64,000 nt of DNA from Chytridium lagenaria (Eukaryota; Chytridiomycota; Chytridiomycetes; Chytridiales; Chytridiaceae), in NCBI GenBank assembly GCA_025449115.1, contig JAHLKC010000005.1:372001-436000 (forward strand). Reading direction: 5' to 3'. This document shows, piece after piece, positions 43,517 to 56,200 of the stretch. Each line of letters begins with the position of its first letter. Position 1 is the first letter of the stretch. The position numbers and the translations under genes are program-made. Below the pieces are notes generated by a model. It did not search any database. It was not told where the DNA came from and saw only the letters and a program-made list of their open reading frames with translations.

Positions 43517-46500
43517 ATGGAGGCTCATCGCATCCGCCAAAAGTACTCTTGGCTCTACTCTTCAACTCCCCATCCGTATGGGAGGGTAGAGACTGGGAAG
43601 CTTCTCGGTAGAGGAACGTATGGCAGCGTTTACAAGGTGAGAACAAGAACCTTTGGGCTCAAGTTTACTTACTTGTGACGCTTTGAAAGGGACGGCTGCT
43701 GGATACAGGAGAGGAAGTTGCGATCAAGGTGGTCAGGTTAAGGGAAGCCACAATGCAGGACATACTTCTCGAGGTTGACATTCTTCGATCATGTCGACAT
43801 TCAAAAGTCACTGCTTTCAAGGGTCTCTTTTTGGATCAGCTGGAGTTGTGGGTAAGGGCTCCCCGTCAATTCTTGGTCGTTTTCCTAACTTTCTTTGCCA
43901 TCAGATCTGCATGGAGCTATGTGAATCAGGGACTCTCTTTGATATCTGCGGAGGTGCGAACGATTCAACTTCTTTTATGTATGCTGATGATGGTTTCTTC
44001 CTTGTGTGTTAGCTGTACGAAAGCCTTTGACAGAGGATCAGATTGCTTGCTTGTTACGAGAATCTCTCATTGTAAGAACCATGATCGACTTGCATACCAC
44101 ATCACACTAACGATCGCTTGCTTTCTATACAGGGTCTAGAATACCTGCATACATCATTATGTGTCATTCATCGTGACTTCAAGGCAGGAAACCTCCTTCT
44201 AACCGATGAAGGTGATCTGAAGATTGCAGATTTCGGGGTTTCAGCAAGATTGAAAGCACCTCTTGCGCGAACAAGAACATTTATCGGCACACCGTAAGAA
44301 CGCTCACGCGAGATTTCATTCTTTGTCCTGACTTTCCAATAGAAACTATATGGCCCCAGAAGTCATCCGCTGCGACCCCGACCTCGACAAAACCACCTTC
44401 CTCCCTTCCTACGACGTCAAAGCCGATATATGGGCGGTAGGCGTCACAGCCATCGAACTCGCAGAGGGTCGTCCACCCTTCTACGACCTTCATCCAACCG
44501 AGACTCTTCGTATTCTCCTCCACACTCCCCAAAAACTCGCCCTCGCACAACCGCAAGCATGGACACCAGATTTCGTGAATTTCATCCACACCTGTCTTGA
44601 AATCGATCCGGCAGGGAGACCATCGTGCGAGCGACTCTTAAAACACCCGTTTTTGGCCCGCGCGACAGACGATCAGAGAGTGAGGGAAGTCATTAGGCTT
44701 TTGGTGGAAGATGCGAATCGAGGGGGGAGCTCCCAACATATGGTAGTGAGTTCGGATGCAAGCGACGATGAACAGGCAGAGGAAGCGATCCAACATCAGC
44801 AGCAGGAAGGTTTTACCGATCAAGTCGTTCCCATAACCCCACAATTATCGATGCCGTCAACAGAGTTGTTAAACGATGCACCTCTTCTTCTTCCTCCAGT
44901 AGAAAATGTAGTAACTCCTCCAGTACCTCCGAAATCTCTTGACGGACCACCTTTTCAAATCCACCTGCTTATGATCGTCTTGATTCTGTACAGGTATTGA
45001 ATCCTGGACCACTCAAAATCAATACCCCTCAAAACGTGTTCATGGTATGCTCAGATTTAAAAACATTCTTTTGCCATTTCTATCCATGATGCAAGCATAC
45101 TAAATTGCCGCAGCCTACCTATGACGCGTTACCCGAAAGGATCTCACCAGAGAGAGATTTTTCTTCTATCAACATCACGCCAAAAGATCCTAGATTAAAC
45201 GTACTTCCCCTGCACACCCTCTCTCAATCACATCAAAATGGTTCGACGTCAGCCTCTCCCATCCCGTCAACCTCTCCTCCCTCCTCCAAGTCCATTCCAT
45301 CCCCAACACCTCTCTCTTCCCCGTTCTCACCGCCGACATCCTCGACACCTCCTATCTCCTCCTCGGCTCCCCTACTGGTCTTTACGTCGTCGATATCCGC
45401 CCCGCTGCTCCCCCATACCCCCTCTTCCCATCCTCCGCAACGTCCGTTTCACTCAACTCGAAATTATCCACAACCTCAACGTCATGATCGCAGTTTGCGG
45501 GCGCGTCAACCAAATCCGCCAATATGCCCTCCCAGCCATCCGGAAAGCCATCACCGCCGTACTTCGCGCCTTCACAACCGCAAGACCGGAAACGCATACC
45601 CCTCATTCGACGCGTCCCGTTTGGAAGCACCAACGACGATGACGATGATGATAATCTCGGAACAGCCTATGTGAAAATTCCGGATACACAGGATACCCGG
45701 TCGTTCATGGTTCGGCAAACCGAAACGTCGGCTCATATCGCGGCGGTGACAAAACGTCGTATTGTGTTGCTTCAATGGGCTATCGAACCTTACACTCGGT
45801 TCTTGAAACTCCGTGACATTGTTATTCCCGATCCTCCACTTCATGTTGACCTTCTTCATGATGGTGTGAATATTACTGACGTTGTGATCGTCACCGCGAA
45901 AGACGCGAATGTGATATCGGTTGGGAGCGATGAGGGGAAAAGGTTAAATCATGGAGCAGCTGGAACGCGGGTACGTGTTGATAAAAGATTCTCGGGAGAG
46001 GCTGGGGGCACGTGGAGGGGGTTCACTCAACTCCCTTTTTCTGAGGACCGACGAAGAGAGATTCGAGAGAGGGAGGTCGAGAGGTTTGTTGCTCGGAGTC
46101 CAAGTGGACGCAGTGTGAGACGAGAGAGATGGGCCTCCACCTCCCCGAATTGAAACAGGTGAACGCGTCTTTTTAGGAACGTTTGAACGAATGACGTTTA
46201 TGACCGATGTGTTTGGGAATATCGTTGATGGAGGGCGCGTGGGATATGACGCCTGACACGGTTTTGGTGTTGGGGAGAATGTATAGCTGTTGGGGAGGAA
46301 GGCGTGCAGATTGGAGAGATGCGAGGGGGAGGGTTTGCAGAGTTTAAAGGTTTCTAGAGGGGGGCGGGTGAGAGTGTTGGGGGGTAAAGATGGGGATGGG
46401 AGTGTAGTTGGTTGTGGAAGCGGGAGGGGATTCTGGGTTTGTGTATTAAAGTTACCGGAACGAGAAGGGTCCAGAAACAGAGGATTAGGGAGCCTATACC

Positions 46501-47363
46501 GGATTTGTTGGATTCACCGGATTCCGTTGACCCTCCTCGCTTCCCCAACCACAAGTTATGTCACCTGTCCTCTGAGTATGCACCATCGCCACGATATCTC
46601 AGACTTTCGCTCCACCATCACCATCATCCACACCTCACCCTTTCGTCCCGCCTCCGCCATCCACACCTCACCCTTTCGTCCCGCCTCCGCCATCCCACCC
46701 TCCACCCCCGTTACATACACCCCAACTCTCCATTCCACCTCCACCATCACCATCATCCACACCTCACCCTTTCGTCCCGCCTCCGCCATCCCACCCTCCA
46801 CCCCCGTTACATACACCCCAACTTCCATTCCACCTCCACCATCACCATCATCCACACCTCACCCTTTCGTCCCGCCTCCGCCATCCACCCTCCACCCCCG
46901 TTACATACACCCCAACTTTCCATTCCACCTCCACCATCTCATCCTCCACCACAGTCATTCAAACCTCAACTTTTCGTCCCCCTCCCCATCCCACCCTCCT
47001 CCAACATCACTCACACCTCAACTTTCCTTTCCACCTCTTCCATCCCATTCACCCACACCTCAACCTTCCGCACCGACCCATCCTCCGCCAACTCCAAGTC
47101 CCACCCCGAAACCAAAACACCCCGCCTACTTTGGCGCCGCCCGCCCCGCTCTAAAACCATCATCTTCTCCGCACCCGACCTCGCGTCAGCCATGGACCCC
47201 AATCATCATCACAACTCCAAACGAGCCACACTCAGCCCCACTGATCGCATCAAATCTTGTGGATACCCCACGTGACGAACGGTCGGAAACGTCTGATCCA
47301 GAGTTGTTGTCGCCTTTGAAACCGCCGAGACGGACTGTGTCGTTGCAGGAGATTGGGGAGTAG
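43517..47363 (+). CDS. Ste20/GCK-family protein kinase with CNH domain
   Basis: Germinal-centre-type Ser/Thr kinase. CNH-containing members act in MAPK, Rho or polarity signalling. ATG 43517 gives [12 protein letters not shown], then the P-loop [18 protein letters not shown] (Lys), an [15 protein letters not shown] hinge, [11 protein letters not shown] (catalytic loop; the usual Ile is Phe), DFGVSARL and GTP-NYMAPEV across an intron at about 44295-44341. [20 protein letters not shown] (about 44425-44485) and [13 protein letters not shown] end the kinase domain. A linker follows, then a CNH (citron homology) domain: [59 protein letters not shown] and [21 protein letters not shown] Pro-rich, minisatellite-encoded tail runs to 47363. 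Frame changes occur in the CNH part at about 45400, 45620 and 46140, so the tail's true frame is uncertain. Confidence 0.88.
46612..47040 (+). repeat. About 96-bp minisatellite in the kinase C-terminal tail
   Basis: Copies of a unit starting CCACCATCACCATCATCCAC begin at 46612, 46741 and 46838, with a partial 35-base internal duplication in the first and increasingly diverged copies to about 47040. One-base length differences between copies (CTCTCCATT, CTTCCATT, CTTTCCATT) shift the frame among His/Pro/Ser-rich readings. Two frames are open across much of it. Confidence 0.85.
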
Positions 47364-47894
47364 TGGGGATGCGAAAGAATATTAGGGATTGTTTTATTTT
47401 ATACGTCAACATGGAATTTCTAGATATAGACCTTTTCAGCGCATTTCACGACGTTCATATTCATTATTCGGTTATGTTAACTTTAGCTACAGAGTCATGA
47501 TTATCATTTTTTGATCAGACACTTTTGAAAATAAATGCCGAAGGAAATATCATTTTAAATTTATTCAATATTCAATTTTGATCGGAGGCACTTACAAACA
47601 AAATTGTAGAAAAGATAAGGGATATTCAAATACCAAACCATAAAAAAGATAAATTACAGCTTAAGAATTACCCAAAGAAAGGATAAAAAGAAATACTCTC
47701 TCATAAAATAAATATTTCCAGCGCGCGGCTATACGTAAAAACCCCGTTTCGTTCGAAAATTCAGGATTCAATATAGACAAATACAGAGAAGAGAGTGACA
47801 CCGTTGTCAGGGTAGATGTGTCGTTATCTATGTCGAAGAAGATACAGTTAGAATATTTGAACATGATCTGAGAAATAGTGGTATACTCACGTTA
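47364..47894. other. Intergenic, convergent 3' regions
   Basis: AT-rich spacer of about 530 bases between the kinase and coiled-coil genes. One 67-codon minus-strand frame at 47661 is not supported by splicing or similarity. Confidence 0.45.
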
Positions 47895-50800
47895 CTAAAT
47901 TCTCATCCAAGCATATCTATGCAGGTCCTTCTCGATGATGGTCTCATCCTTCTCAGACAACGCTGATGATTCGACGCTCTGTATGTTTTAAAAAACAACC
48001 AAATAATAAACCATAGAAAAACAATAAGAAAATCATCATGCCCAGAAAGAACAAATCAAAAAGATTGTAAAGTAGATATACCAAAGTGGTTCCCTCAGAA
48101 TCTTCGCTGGCTTGGTGTTTTGGGAGACCTTCTTAGTGGTCTATTTTAAAGAAAGAGTGTAAGAGATTAGAATATGTATAGCATTGCCAAGAAGTGTGTT
48201 TGTAGCAGATTTCGTACCCCTTGGATCTTGACGGGTAAAAGCGCCTCATCCATTTCATCGGCAAAGTTCAGATACTATTTTCAAAAGTGACGTTAGAATC
48301 AAACAGATATTGAGAGTAAAAAAAAAAAAAAAAGAAAAGAAGAAGAAGGCAAACACACCGTTCCAATAGCTCCCGGCTGTGGCGAAAGTTTGGTTGGAAG
48401 ACTTGGCGATATTCCACTGGGCCTCTGTTGTAGACTCCCATACATCGATCGGAACACCATTTTGTCTCGCGCTATATTTGGAGGGAACATAATTAGGGGA
48501 TTATTAGCACCAGCAGGTCGATATCTATAAACAAAAACACAAAAAGACAGGTACTGACCTTAGCGTCTCCATTAATGCAGCCTCGTGCGTGGATTGACCA
48601 TTCTGGATGACGGTAGCGCTGGTTGTTTCTTCCAAAAATTCGATGTCGGGTTTCTAGGAAAATAAATTGCAAGTAATTTAGAATAAAACCTCACTGAAAC
48701 CAAAGCACCACGCAACAGGGAAAACAAAGGACCAACCTTATTGTCACCGTTCAAAGCAGCATCGTTCGTAGATTCACTTAAATCGGTGACGCGATCGCCT
48801 TCTCCTTCACCAATGCGTTCAGTTCAGGCTTCAAAACAATACCAAATGTTAACATTAGCATTCATGTACAGAATTCTCCAGAAAACCAGAAAGATAATTA
48901 ATCAAAACAGATAATAAAGAACTCACCTCTCTTCTTCCGATAAACGCCGCCCCGTAAGGTTGACGCTGAAAAGTCGAAGTAGAGCCCACTCCTTTGAAAG
49001 AACGTTCCGTACCAGCCGCCGCTACCAAGTTGATGTTGCGACCGTCCAGAGGCTCAGCGGCACTGGGGACGTGCGCCTGCATGTTCTAAATGAACGAAAC
49101 ACATTTAGAAGGGCGATAAATATCGGCTTAATCAGTACTTAATTACCTTAGGCCAATTGATCAGATTCTTCGCACTGAATAGGTTCCTGTTCTCTGCAAC
49201 GGTTTTGTCAACCAAGGCACCGGTAGAGGTTGGGGCGGTAACTTTAGCCTGTAGACTTGGGTTCGGGCGGTCGATCGTTTCCATCCTTGTCGCCATCCTG
49301 GTTGTCGCTCTCTCATTACGATCAATTAAGTTGGTACTTTCCAATACTGTCCTCAACCTCAACACCTTATCAGCGATAATCTTCCTAATCTCCGCCACCT
49401 CTTTTTCACGGTGCTTCACTTCCTGGGAAAGTGTCGCGAGCAGGTTAGCCGAGGTCTTCTGCTCCTCGTTGTGAGCCTGAAGAAGTCCCGTAATTTCACT
49501 GCGCATGTCCGCAAGTTTGTTCGAAGAAGCAAGTTTCTCGACCTCCCACTTTCTCCTCTCCTCGTTAAAATCAACGGAAAGTGCGTTAAACTTAGCCATA
49601 AAGGATGTGTTCTCGTCCGTAAGCTTAATAATCTCCTTTCTCATCCTGTCTAACTCGATAGCGTGCGACATCATAACTTCATCGCGAGCCACTTCAGAAG
49701 CTTCGGCTCTTTCCTCAGCAGCAAGGAGCTCGAGTTGATGAAAGTTCCTTGCCTGCTCGTGCGTCTTCGAGCTTTCCTCAAGAGCGTTGTTCAGCATCGC
49801 TATTTGATCGAAAAATATCTTCTTCTCGGCGTCAAACGACTCCTTAACCGTCTCAAGCTCAAAAGCAGCGTCTTTCTTCAGGAGCGCCGTACGATGATCG
49901 AAACTCTCGGCCAAGTCTTTGGACACCTGCTCAAGTCTCATAATGTCAGCAGCATGACTTGTTCTCGTGAGCTCAGACGCCTTCGTCAATGCATGACATT
50001 CCTCCTCAATCACCTGAAAATCCGCCATCATGGCTCCCTTCTCAGCCTCGGAATCTGCCAGCTTCTGCATTATGGTAGTAATCTGCATGGCGTTGGCCTC
50101 CTTAATCACCTTAAAGTCCGCCTCCATAGCGACCTTCTCAGCCTTGGAGTTTGCCAGCTCCTGCGTTAAGGCAGCAATCTGCCTGGCGTTGGCTCCGTAA
50201 TCACCTGAAAGTCCGCCTCCATAGCGACCTTCTCAGCCTTGGAGTCTGCCAGCTCCTTAGTTACGGCAGCGATTTGTCTGCATTGGTCACCGTGATCACC
50301 TCATAGTCCGCTCCATAGCGCCTTCTCAGCCTTGAAGTCTGCTAGCTCCTGCGTCAAACTAGCAACCTGCCTGGCATTGGCCTCCGAAATCACCTGAAAG
50401 TCCGCTCCATAGCACCTTCTCACCTTGGAGTCTGCCAGCCCTGCGTAAGGTAGTAATCTGCTTGCGTGGCCTCCTTCCTACAGCCTGAACATTGACGAGA
50501 TAGCCATCTCTTGTCGTGCCATGGCAAGAGCTTCTCTTCTATCCGGAGTTTTCTCACCGCAAGTTCCTCCGCCTCCGTCTTCAATTCAACTTCTCTCTGA
50601 GCTCTGCCAACTCAGTCTCAGCCTCGACCGCCATTTTTAACATCGGCGACCTCGATGGCATGGTAATCCTATTCCCTTCAAGCATCTTACCGAACTCCTC
50701 CAGTTTTTCTCAAAGTTCGCCACCTCAGACGCATGGCTTGCATTGGCTATGTCGAGAGCCTTCAGCGCCTCACTGGTCCCTCTAAAGCGTCATCAAGCTC

Positions 50801-52550
50801 AAACAGGAGAGTTTCTTCTCTTTCTCAAAACCTCCAGCGCATCTTCCAATCGTGCGATTTCTTTACGGAAGCCTGTCGCATCCTCGTCCCGAACCTTCTT
50901 AAGCCCAGCTACCCTCCCTCACAGCAGCAATTCTCCTCCTCCAAACTCAACGCTCCACGAGTTCCTGCTCGCAAGATCAGCCCTCCTGTTAGCATCGGAG
51001 AGCTCGACTTCGTGGTGATCCTGTTCTCTTGAAGAGTCTTCCGAATGTCCTTAACGTATCCTCAAGACTCGTCACCACAGACGGCATGGTTGCATTGGCG
51101 TGTCAAGAGCCTTCATCGCCTCACTGGTCCCCTCTCTGGCTCCATCAAGCTCAAGTAGGAGGGCATCCTTCTCTCTTTTCAAAGCCGCTAGGCCCCCTCC
51201 AATGTTGCTATAGCTTTGGCATCCTCGTCCCGAGCTTCTCAAGCCCGACTACCTCCTCTCTCACAGCAGCCAACTTCTCCTCCTCCAAACTCAGACGCTC
51301 CACAATTCTGCTCGGCAAGATCAGCCCTCCTGTTAGCATGGGAGAGCTCAACTGCGTGGTGATCCTGTTTTCTTGAAGCGTCTTCCGCATGTCCTCAACC
51401 GTATCCTCAAGACTCTCACCACAGACGCATGTTTGCATTGGCCGTGTCGAGAGCCTTCATCGCCTCATTGTCCCTTTCTGGCCCATCAAGCGCAAGTAGG
51501 AGGGTATCCTTCTCTTCTTTCAAAGCCGCTAGCGCCCCTCCAATGCTGCTATGGCTTTGGCATCCTCGTCCGAGCTTTCTCAAGCCCGACCATCTCCTCC
51601 TTCACAGCAGCCAATTTTTCCTCCTCAAACGCAGACTCCCCATCAGAGCCTCCTCCTGCTCTTCCCGCCTTAATCACTTCTCGAATCCCCTTCAATTCCG
51701 CCTCGATTCCCGCTGCTTGCCTTCGGCATCCCTTTTGCCTCAATGGCTCCGTCCTCCATCCCAAATCTTCATCTTCATCTCTTCGACTAATGCCTCCATC
51801 TCCAACCTCCTCTCCTCTCCCTTCAACCTCTGAGCCCTCATAGCATCATGAAGCGACGCATTTGCACAGATCGAATCTCTGTCTCCTTTTCCCACTTCTG
51901 CCTCTCCTGCTCAAGCTTCACTGTCAAACTTAACCCAAACTCTTTTTTCGACTCCAATTCATCCGTGATACCTCCATCATCTTCTCCGTAGCGTCAAGGC
52001 TTCTCTCAAGATCGACTCTGTCGTTCTCGGAGGCGTGAGGCGGACTTCCAGAGCAGAATTTTTGGCGTAGGCGGTGTCGAGGAGTCGTGGTGGAGTTGAG
52101 CTGGCCGAAAGGATGCTTGCTTCGACATCTTTCTGACGAGGGCATCCTTCAAAGTCATCACCGTGCGGCGCAGCATGGAACCTTTCAGTTGCGTATCGTA
52201 GCTGCCTTTGAAAGCGCCGAGCGGATCGCTTGGAAGTTTGATCAGCACGGTCAAGAGCCAACTTCAGGTCGACGATGGTTCGTTGAGCTTGCTGTGCTGA
52301 ATCTCGGCATGGAAAAGCTTCGCTTTGAGTTGATCGACTTGACGGTAGGCCGGGACGACGTCACCCTTATCCAGGAAGCTTCCGTGCAGACCGAATTGCT
52401 TCACATCCGTAGGATGAATCATGAGCGAAGGGTTGGGTTTGTGGGAGTGTAGGGAAGCTTGGGAAAAGGGTTGTGAGACCCTAACCCAAAGATGCTGTGG
52501 GGTGCGGGCAGCCGATGATGGCCACCGACAGCACTGACTGTCGACATGGT
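47895..52550 (-). CDS. Long repeat-containing coiled-coil protein (frame-broken)
   Basis: Unrecognised coiled-coil protein. The putative start at about 52550 (MSTVSAVGGHHRLPAPHS) is followed by HPTDVKQFGLHGSFLDKGDV, AYRQVDQLKAKLFHAEIQHS and DLKLALDRADQTSKRS. From about 52000 to 50130 the sequence consists of heptad-like segments in tandem arrays but switches frame repeatedly. The best-preserved part (50127-49132) is an uninterrupted 330-residue coiled coil (for example DSEAEKGAMMADFQVIEEE, EELTRTSHAADIMRLEQ-like, EVKHREKEVAEIRKIIADK). Several short exons with GT-AG introns follow (MQAHVPSAAEPLDGRNINLV near 49080, SSALSEKDETIIEKDLHR near 47930), ending WMRI at 47895. Such proteins are usually cytoskeletal, spindle-pole or septation scaffolds; which applies here cannot be told. 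Confidence 0.6.
50100..50480 (-). repeat. Coiled-coil repeat array, unit about 110-120 bp
   Basis: Three to four tandem copies of a unit reading, on the minus strand, as ELADSKAEKVAMEADFQVI followed by an EANA-x-QI segment. Compared with the best copy (50035-50160), the copies at about 50225, 50305 and 50400 lack single bases at scattered sites, for example GCGACCTTCTC versus GCGCCTTCTC and GCACCTTCTC on the plus strand. Confidence 0.8.
50730..51700 (-). repeat. Coiled-coil repeat array, unit about 320-340 bp
   Basis: Three tandem copies, beginning about 50730, 51080 and 51425, sharing the plus-strand words GAGAGCCTTCA-CGCCTCA, TCCTCGTCCCGA and AACTTCTCCTCCTCCAAACTC. On the minus strand these encode EEEKLAAVREEVVGLEKLGT-type heptads. 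Each copy differs by several one-base deletions that break the frame. Confidence 0.8.
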
Positions 52551-53285
52551 ATTCTGCAAAAAAAGACGTTGATAACAAAATAGATTCGCTGTTGTTGTGC
52601 TGTAATTGCGGGGAATTGATGGTTTTATATCATTTTTGTGTTTTCAGTTCAATGTTTTGGTATCTGGATTTTGATGTTTGTCAACGCCCACTGCAAACGT
52701 ATATGCGCTTTAAAACTCCGCTTATTATTATTATCGTGGAATGTTTTGCTCCATCCCTCGGGCCCGCCCTTTGTTTGTTTACTATTTTCACGGAAAGTGT
52801 CTCGACGCGATGTGATTTCAGCTTCCGCAGTAACAGACTGTGAAGAAAAGGTGCCCCAAATCTGCTGCTGAAGGCGGTGATTTTCAGATTTTGTCTGGAG
52901 GTTTTGCTTTTTCCCCATCGTTTTTCACAGAATAAATATCGAAGAATGCTAATGGATGATGAGGCCTCGTCTATAAACATGACCATCTGCTGGCAGCGTA
53001 ACCGCAGCTATATCCAGACAAAAGTGAAAATAACAAGGGCGACGGAAACTAAAGAGAAGCAACGTGTCGTTTCAAAAACATTATAGGAGAGGGAAGGCAA
53101 AAGCAGAATCAAGGCAATAATCGTCAAAAGCAATTTAAGCGAAACGATAAAAAGAGTTTATATCCAAAAACAAAAATATAAACCTCCAAAAACACTATAA
53201 TAGCAAAGAAGAAAGAAGAGCAACGGATATCCACATAAAAAGGCTGAAAAAAAACACAAAGATAAACACAAGCCACGCAACCCAT
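52551..53285. other. Intergenic region
   Basis: About 735 bases between the start of the coiled-coil gene and the 3' end of the HCF-like gene. Short T/A-rich open frames only; no gene recognised. Confidence 0.45.
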
Positions 53286-56200
53286 CACTTGAGCCCCTTC
53301 GGCGTCGGCTTATTAATCTTCACCATCTTACCCTCCGCAATCATCTCCCTCGTAACTTTATTCGCTCCCAATGTATCAAGCTTGAATGCCTTTGTATTTT
53401 TCCCAAATCTGTGCGGCCATATTGGCAATAATGCCAGGTGTAGGCTCCAACCCAGACCACGGACGTATGATGCGTTCGTTCATGGGATCCCGAAGATCAA
53501 GATGAATATCGAATTTTTTCGAGTACCCATCGTAGTGAATGCCGATATAGGTTTTAGCGGAGTTGTTGAATTGCATATAGGCGATGATGCGGGCACAGTA
53601 CCAGATCTGGTGTCGTAAAAAAAAAAAGGAAGGCGAGAACGTTAGATGCTTAAACCAGTGAGGGTAAAATAAAGTGTATACTCACAGACTCTTCTCTCGA
53701 AAAAAACTCTATCCTATCCCCATACTTAAGCTTACAGTACCACGGCGCATTCTCATCTCCAACCTCCCACCCTTCCATCGATAGCGGGTTCTCGGGCTGA
53801 GGCAACATCTCTTCTAACGCAACAGGGCAGGAGGCAACTTTGGAGTCGTGGCTCTAGTCGAGATAACAGTAGACGAAACCGGTGTATCCCAATCTCCATC
53901 ATCTTCGTCGTCAGTCTTGTAACTAACGACCCCAGCCCCACTACGTCTTCTAGCAGGTCTTCCGCTTTTCGCCGTACTCGAAGCTTTCGATCCTCCTCTC
54001 CCTTTAAAACGTCCAGGTGGTCTCCCAGGCGGCCGACCTGTGGGTCCCTTACCAACAGATTTCCGCTTCTTCCCACTCGTAATCGGAAAGCTCGTCATCC
54101 AACTCATCAACATCCTTCATCATCATCCTCATCATGATCACCCCCTTCAGACTCATAGACTGATCCTTCTTCATCGTCATCGGCGGCGGGTATTTGCGCT
54201 AGATCATCTTCTTCATCCGAGTACACGATATTTTGCAACAAGGCCCCTCCCATTGACGATCTCTTGCGCTTCCGTCCAACGCCACCGTCCGCATTACCAG
54301 AGGATGCCAGCTTCATAATTAAACTATCATCTCCCTCCATCGTACTCTGTAAATCAGGAACAGAATCAACATCCATCCCATCCACCGCCTTCTCCGTCCA
54401 CTCAACCGTCTCAAAACCGGGATTTTCGGCTACCTTTACCTTTGTCGTTGATTCCACCGAGTCTGCGCCATCCACGTCAGCGCTAGACTCTAAGCCATCA
54501 CCATCGATATACATTTCTGACAAAACAGGTCCGCCAGTAGACCCACCTCCCCCCCTTCCTCTTCCTCCCCTCGCCGCCCCCCTCCCACCTCGACCTCCTT
54601 TCCCTCTACCTCGTCCTCGACCGCTTGCAGGCGTAACAGGAGTTCCAGGCGTACCATCAGCCACCCCTCTCCCCCAGGAGTCACAGGATTCTTCTTCGGC
54701 CTCCCCAACTTCTTCTTTACGGTCACAACCGCTCCCGGATCACTCACACCATCTCCCCCTGTCTCCTCTGCGATCAAAGGCCGCCTTTTTAGCAGACGGC
54801 AATCTCCTCCTCTTAACCGGCGTTCCCTCCAAAGGCTCCCCTTCCGCCTCCGCCTTGCGCTTTTGCACTGGCGTCACGGATTCAGCAACAGGAATAACAA
54901 CATTCCCCTGCGATATCCCATTCGCAACCGTCATCAACAAATCCTCGACAACCCCATCTGCAGAGGTACCAAGCGCTTGCTCCATAGCCTGCAACGACGT
55001 CATGCCCTCAAAATATCCCGTTTCCGTAGGTAATGAATTATACGCCGGCACTCCATCGGCTGGTTCGCCAATAGCTTGAAGAAGAGAATCAAGCGCGACT
55101 TGGTTAAAGTTATGTTGGGCATCATTCACCCCCGTCGTTTCCGAGAAAGGCGTTACCGTGCTATCCGTCGAAACAGGAGGTAATGAGTCTGCTGCTGGGA
55201 CAAAAGTGGTAGAGGCTTGAGGCGGGTTTGGGAGGAAAAAGTCAAACTCCTCGTCCGGGTTGAAAGGCATGATGGGAGACGGGGCAAGGGATGCGTTGTT
55301 CAGGAGATAGGGGGTATCGTTCTGTGGTGTGGATATGGCAGTAGCGGTTAAAGCCCCTAAGGTACGTGTGGCTATATTATTCAAGTCTGTGGAGATATTG
55401 GGTGGAAGGGTTGAGGTGGCAATGGCAACCGGAATAGTTGATGGCACATGCTTTGGACTACCAATAGCTGGTGTATCGTCAATAAGCCGTCTCCGTGGGA
55501 CTGACGGACTCCTAGACGCTCCTCGCATCTTAGCAGCATTGAACTCTGCAGCTGCCTCCAGTTGCCTCAATCCCGAGTATTCCTCCAAAATATTATGCTG
55601 CGAGAGGACCGGCTCGGAAGCCTGTTGCAATTGCTGCTGTCTCTCCACCTCTTGCGCTTCCATCGTAATCGTAATAGCTTCCACAAAAGAAGGATGGAAA
55701 GTTTGAGCAGGGGATTGGGTACCAGGGAGTGGTGGAGGTTTTGATGGTGTTGGTGCGATGGATGAAGAGCGGGGTGCAGATGAAGTTTTTGCGCCAGGGG
55801 CGAAGCCGTGTTCGAGAATTTGCTCATCACGGTCTGGAGTCCATTGAGACATATCTTCCGTAGTACTTTTCTCAGCACTCGTTGGGATGAAGACAGGCTT
55901 TTCTTTGGAGGGAGTCGGTGCAGCACTTAATGGTTTCGGTGGGCTTTTGATGTACCGTGCGGGATTTGTAGCGTAATCGGGAATAATGGAGGATATTTCT
56001 TTCGTAATGTCAGATGTCAATCCACCTAAAGAAGAGGAATAAGAACGAAATCAATGAAAGATGAAGACAAGGGCAAATACGGAGGTTTCCAGACAAATAA
56101 CCAAAAAATTTAAACAAGCCGGAAATACCATTTAAATGTATTCCGGTTGGCGGTCTATGCTCATATATTCCATTATGCACCCACTCCAACGATTGCGACT

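Noticed and set aside
46290..47363. Separate Pro-rich gene after the kinase
   Set aside because: No promoter gap, and it continues from the CNH region on the same strand; more simply the kinase tail, though frame breaks leave some doubt.
52474..52490. CCCTAACCC as an interstitial telomere repeat
   Set aside because: A single short match within the 5' part of the coiled-coil gene; no array, and it is probably coding.
54960..55060. ADGVVED and ADGVPAY in the HCF-like protein as Taspase sites
   Set aside because: They lack the hydrophobic P2 residue and the downstream Asp pair; weaker than the two sites reported.
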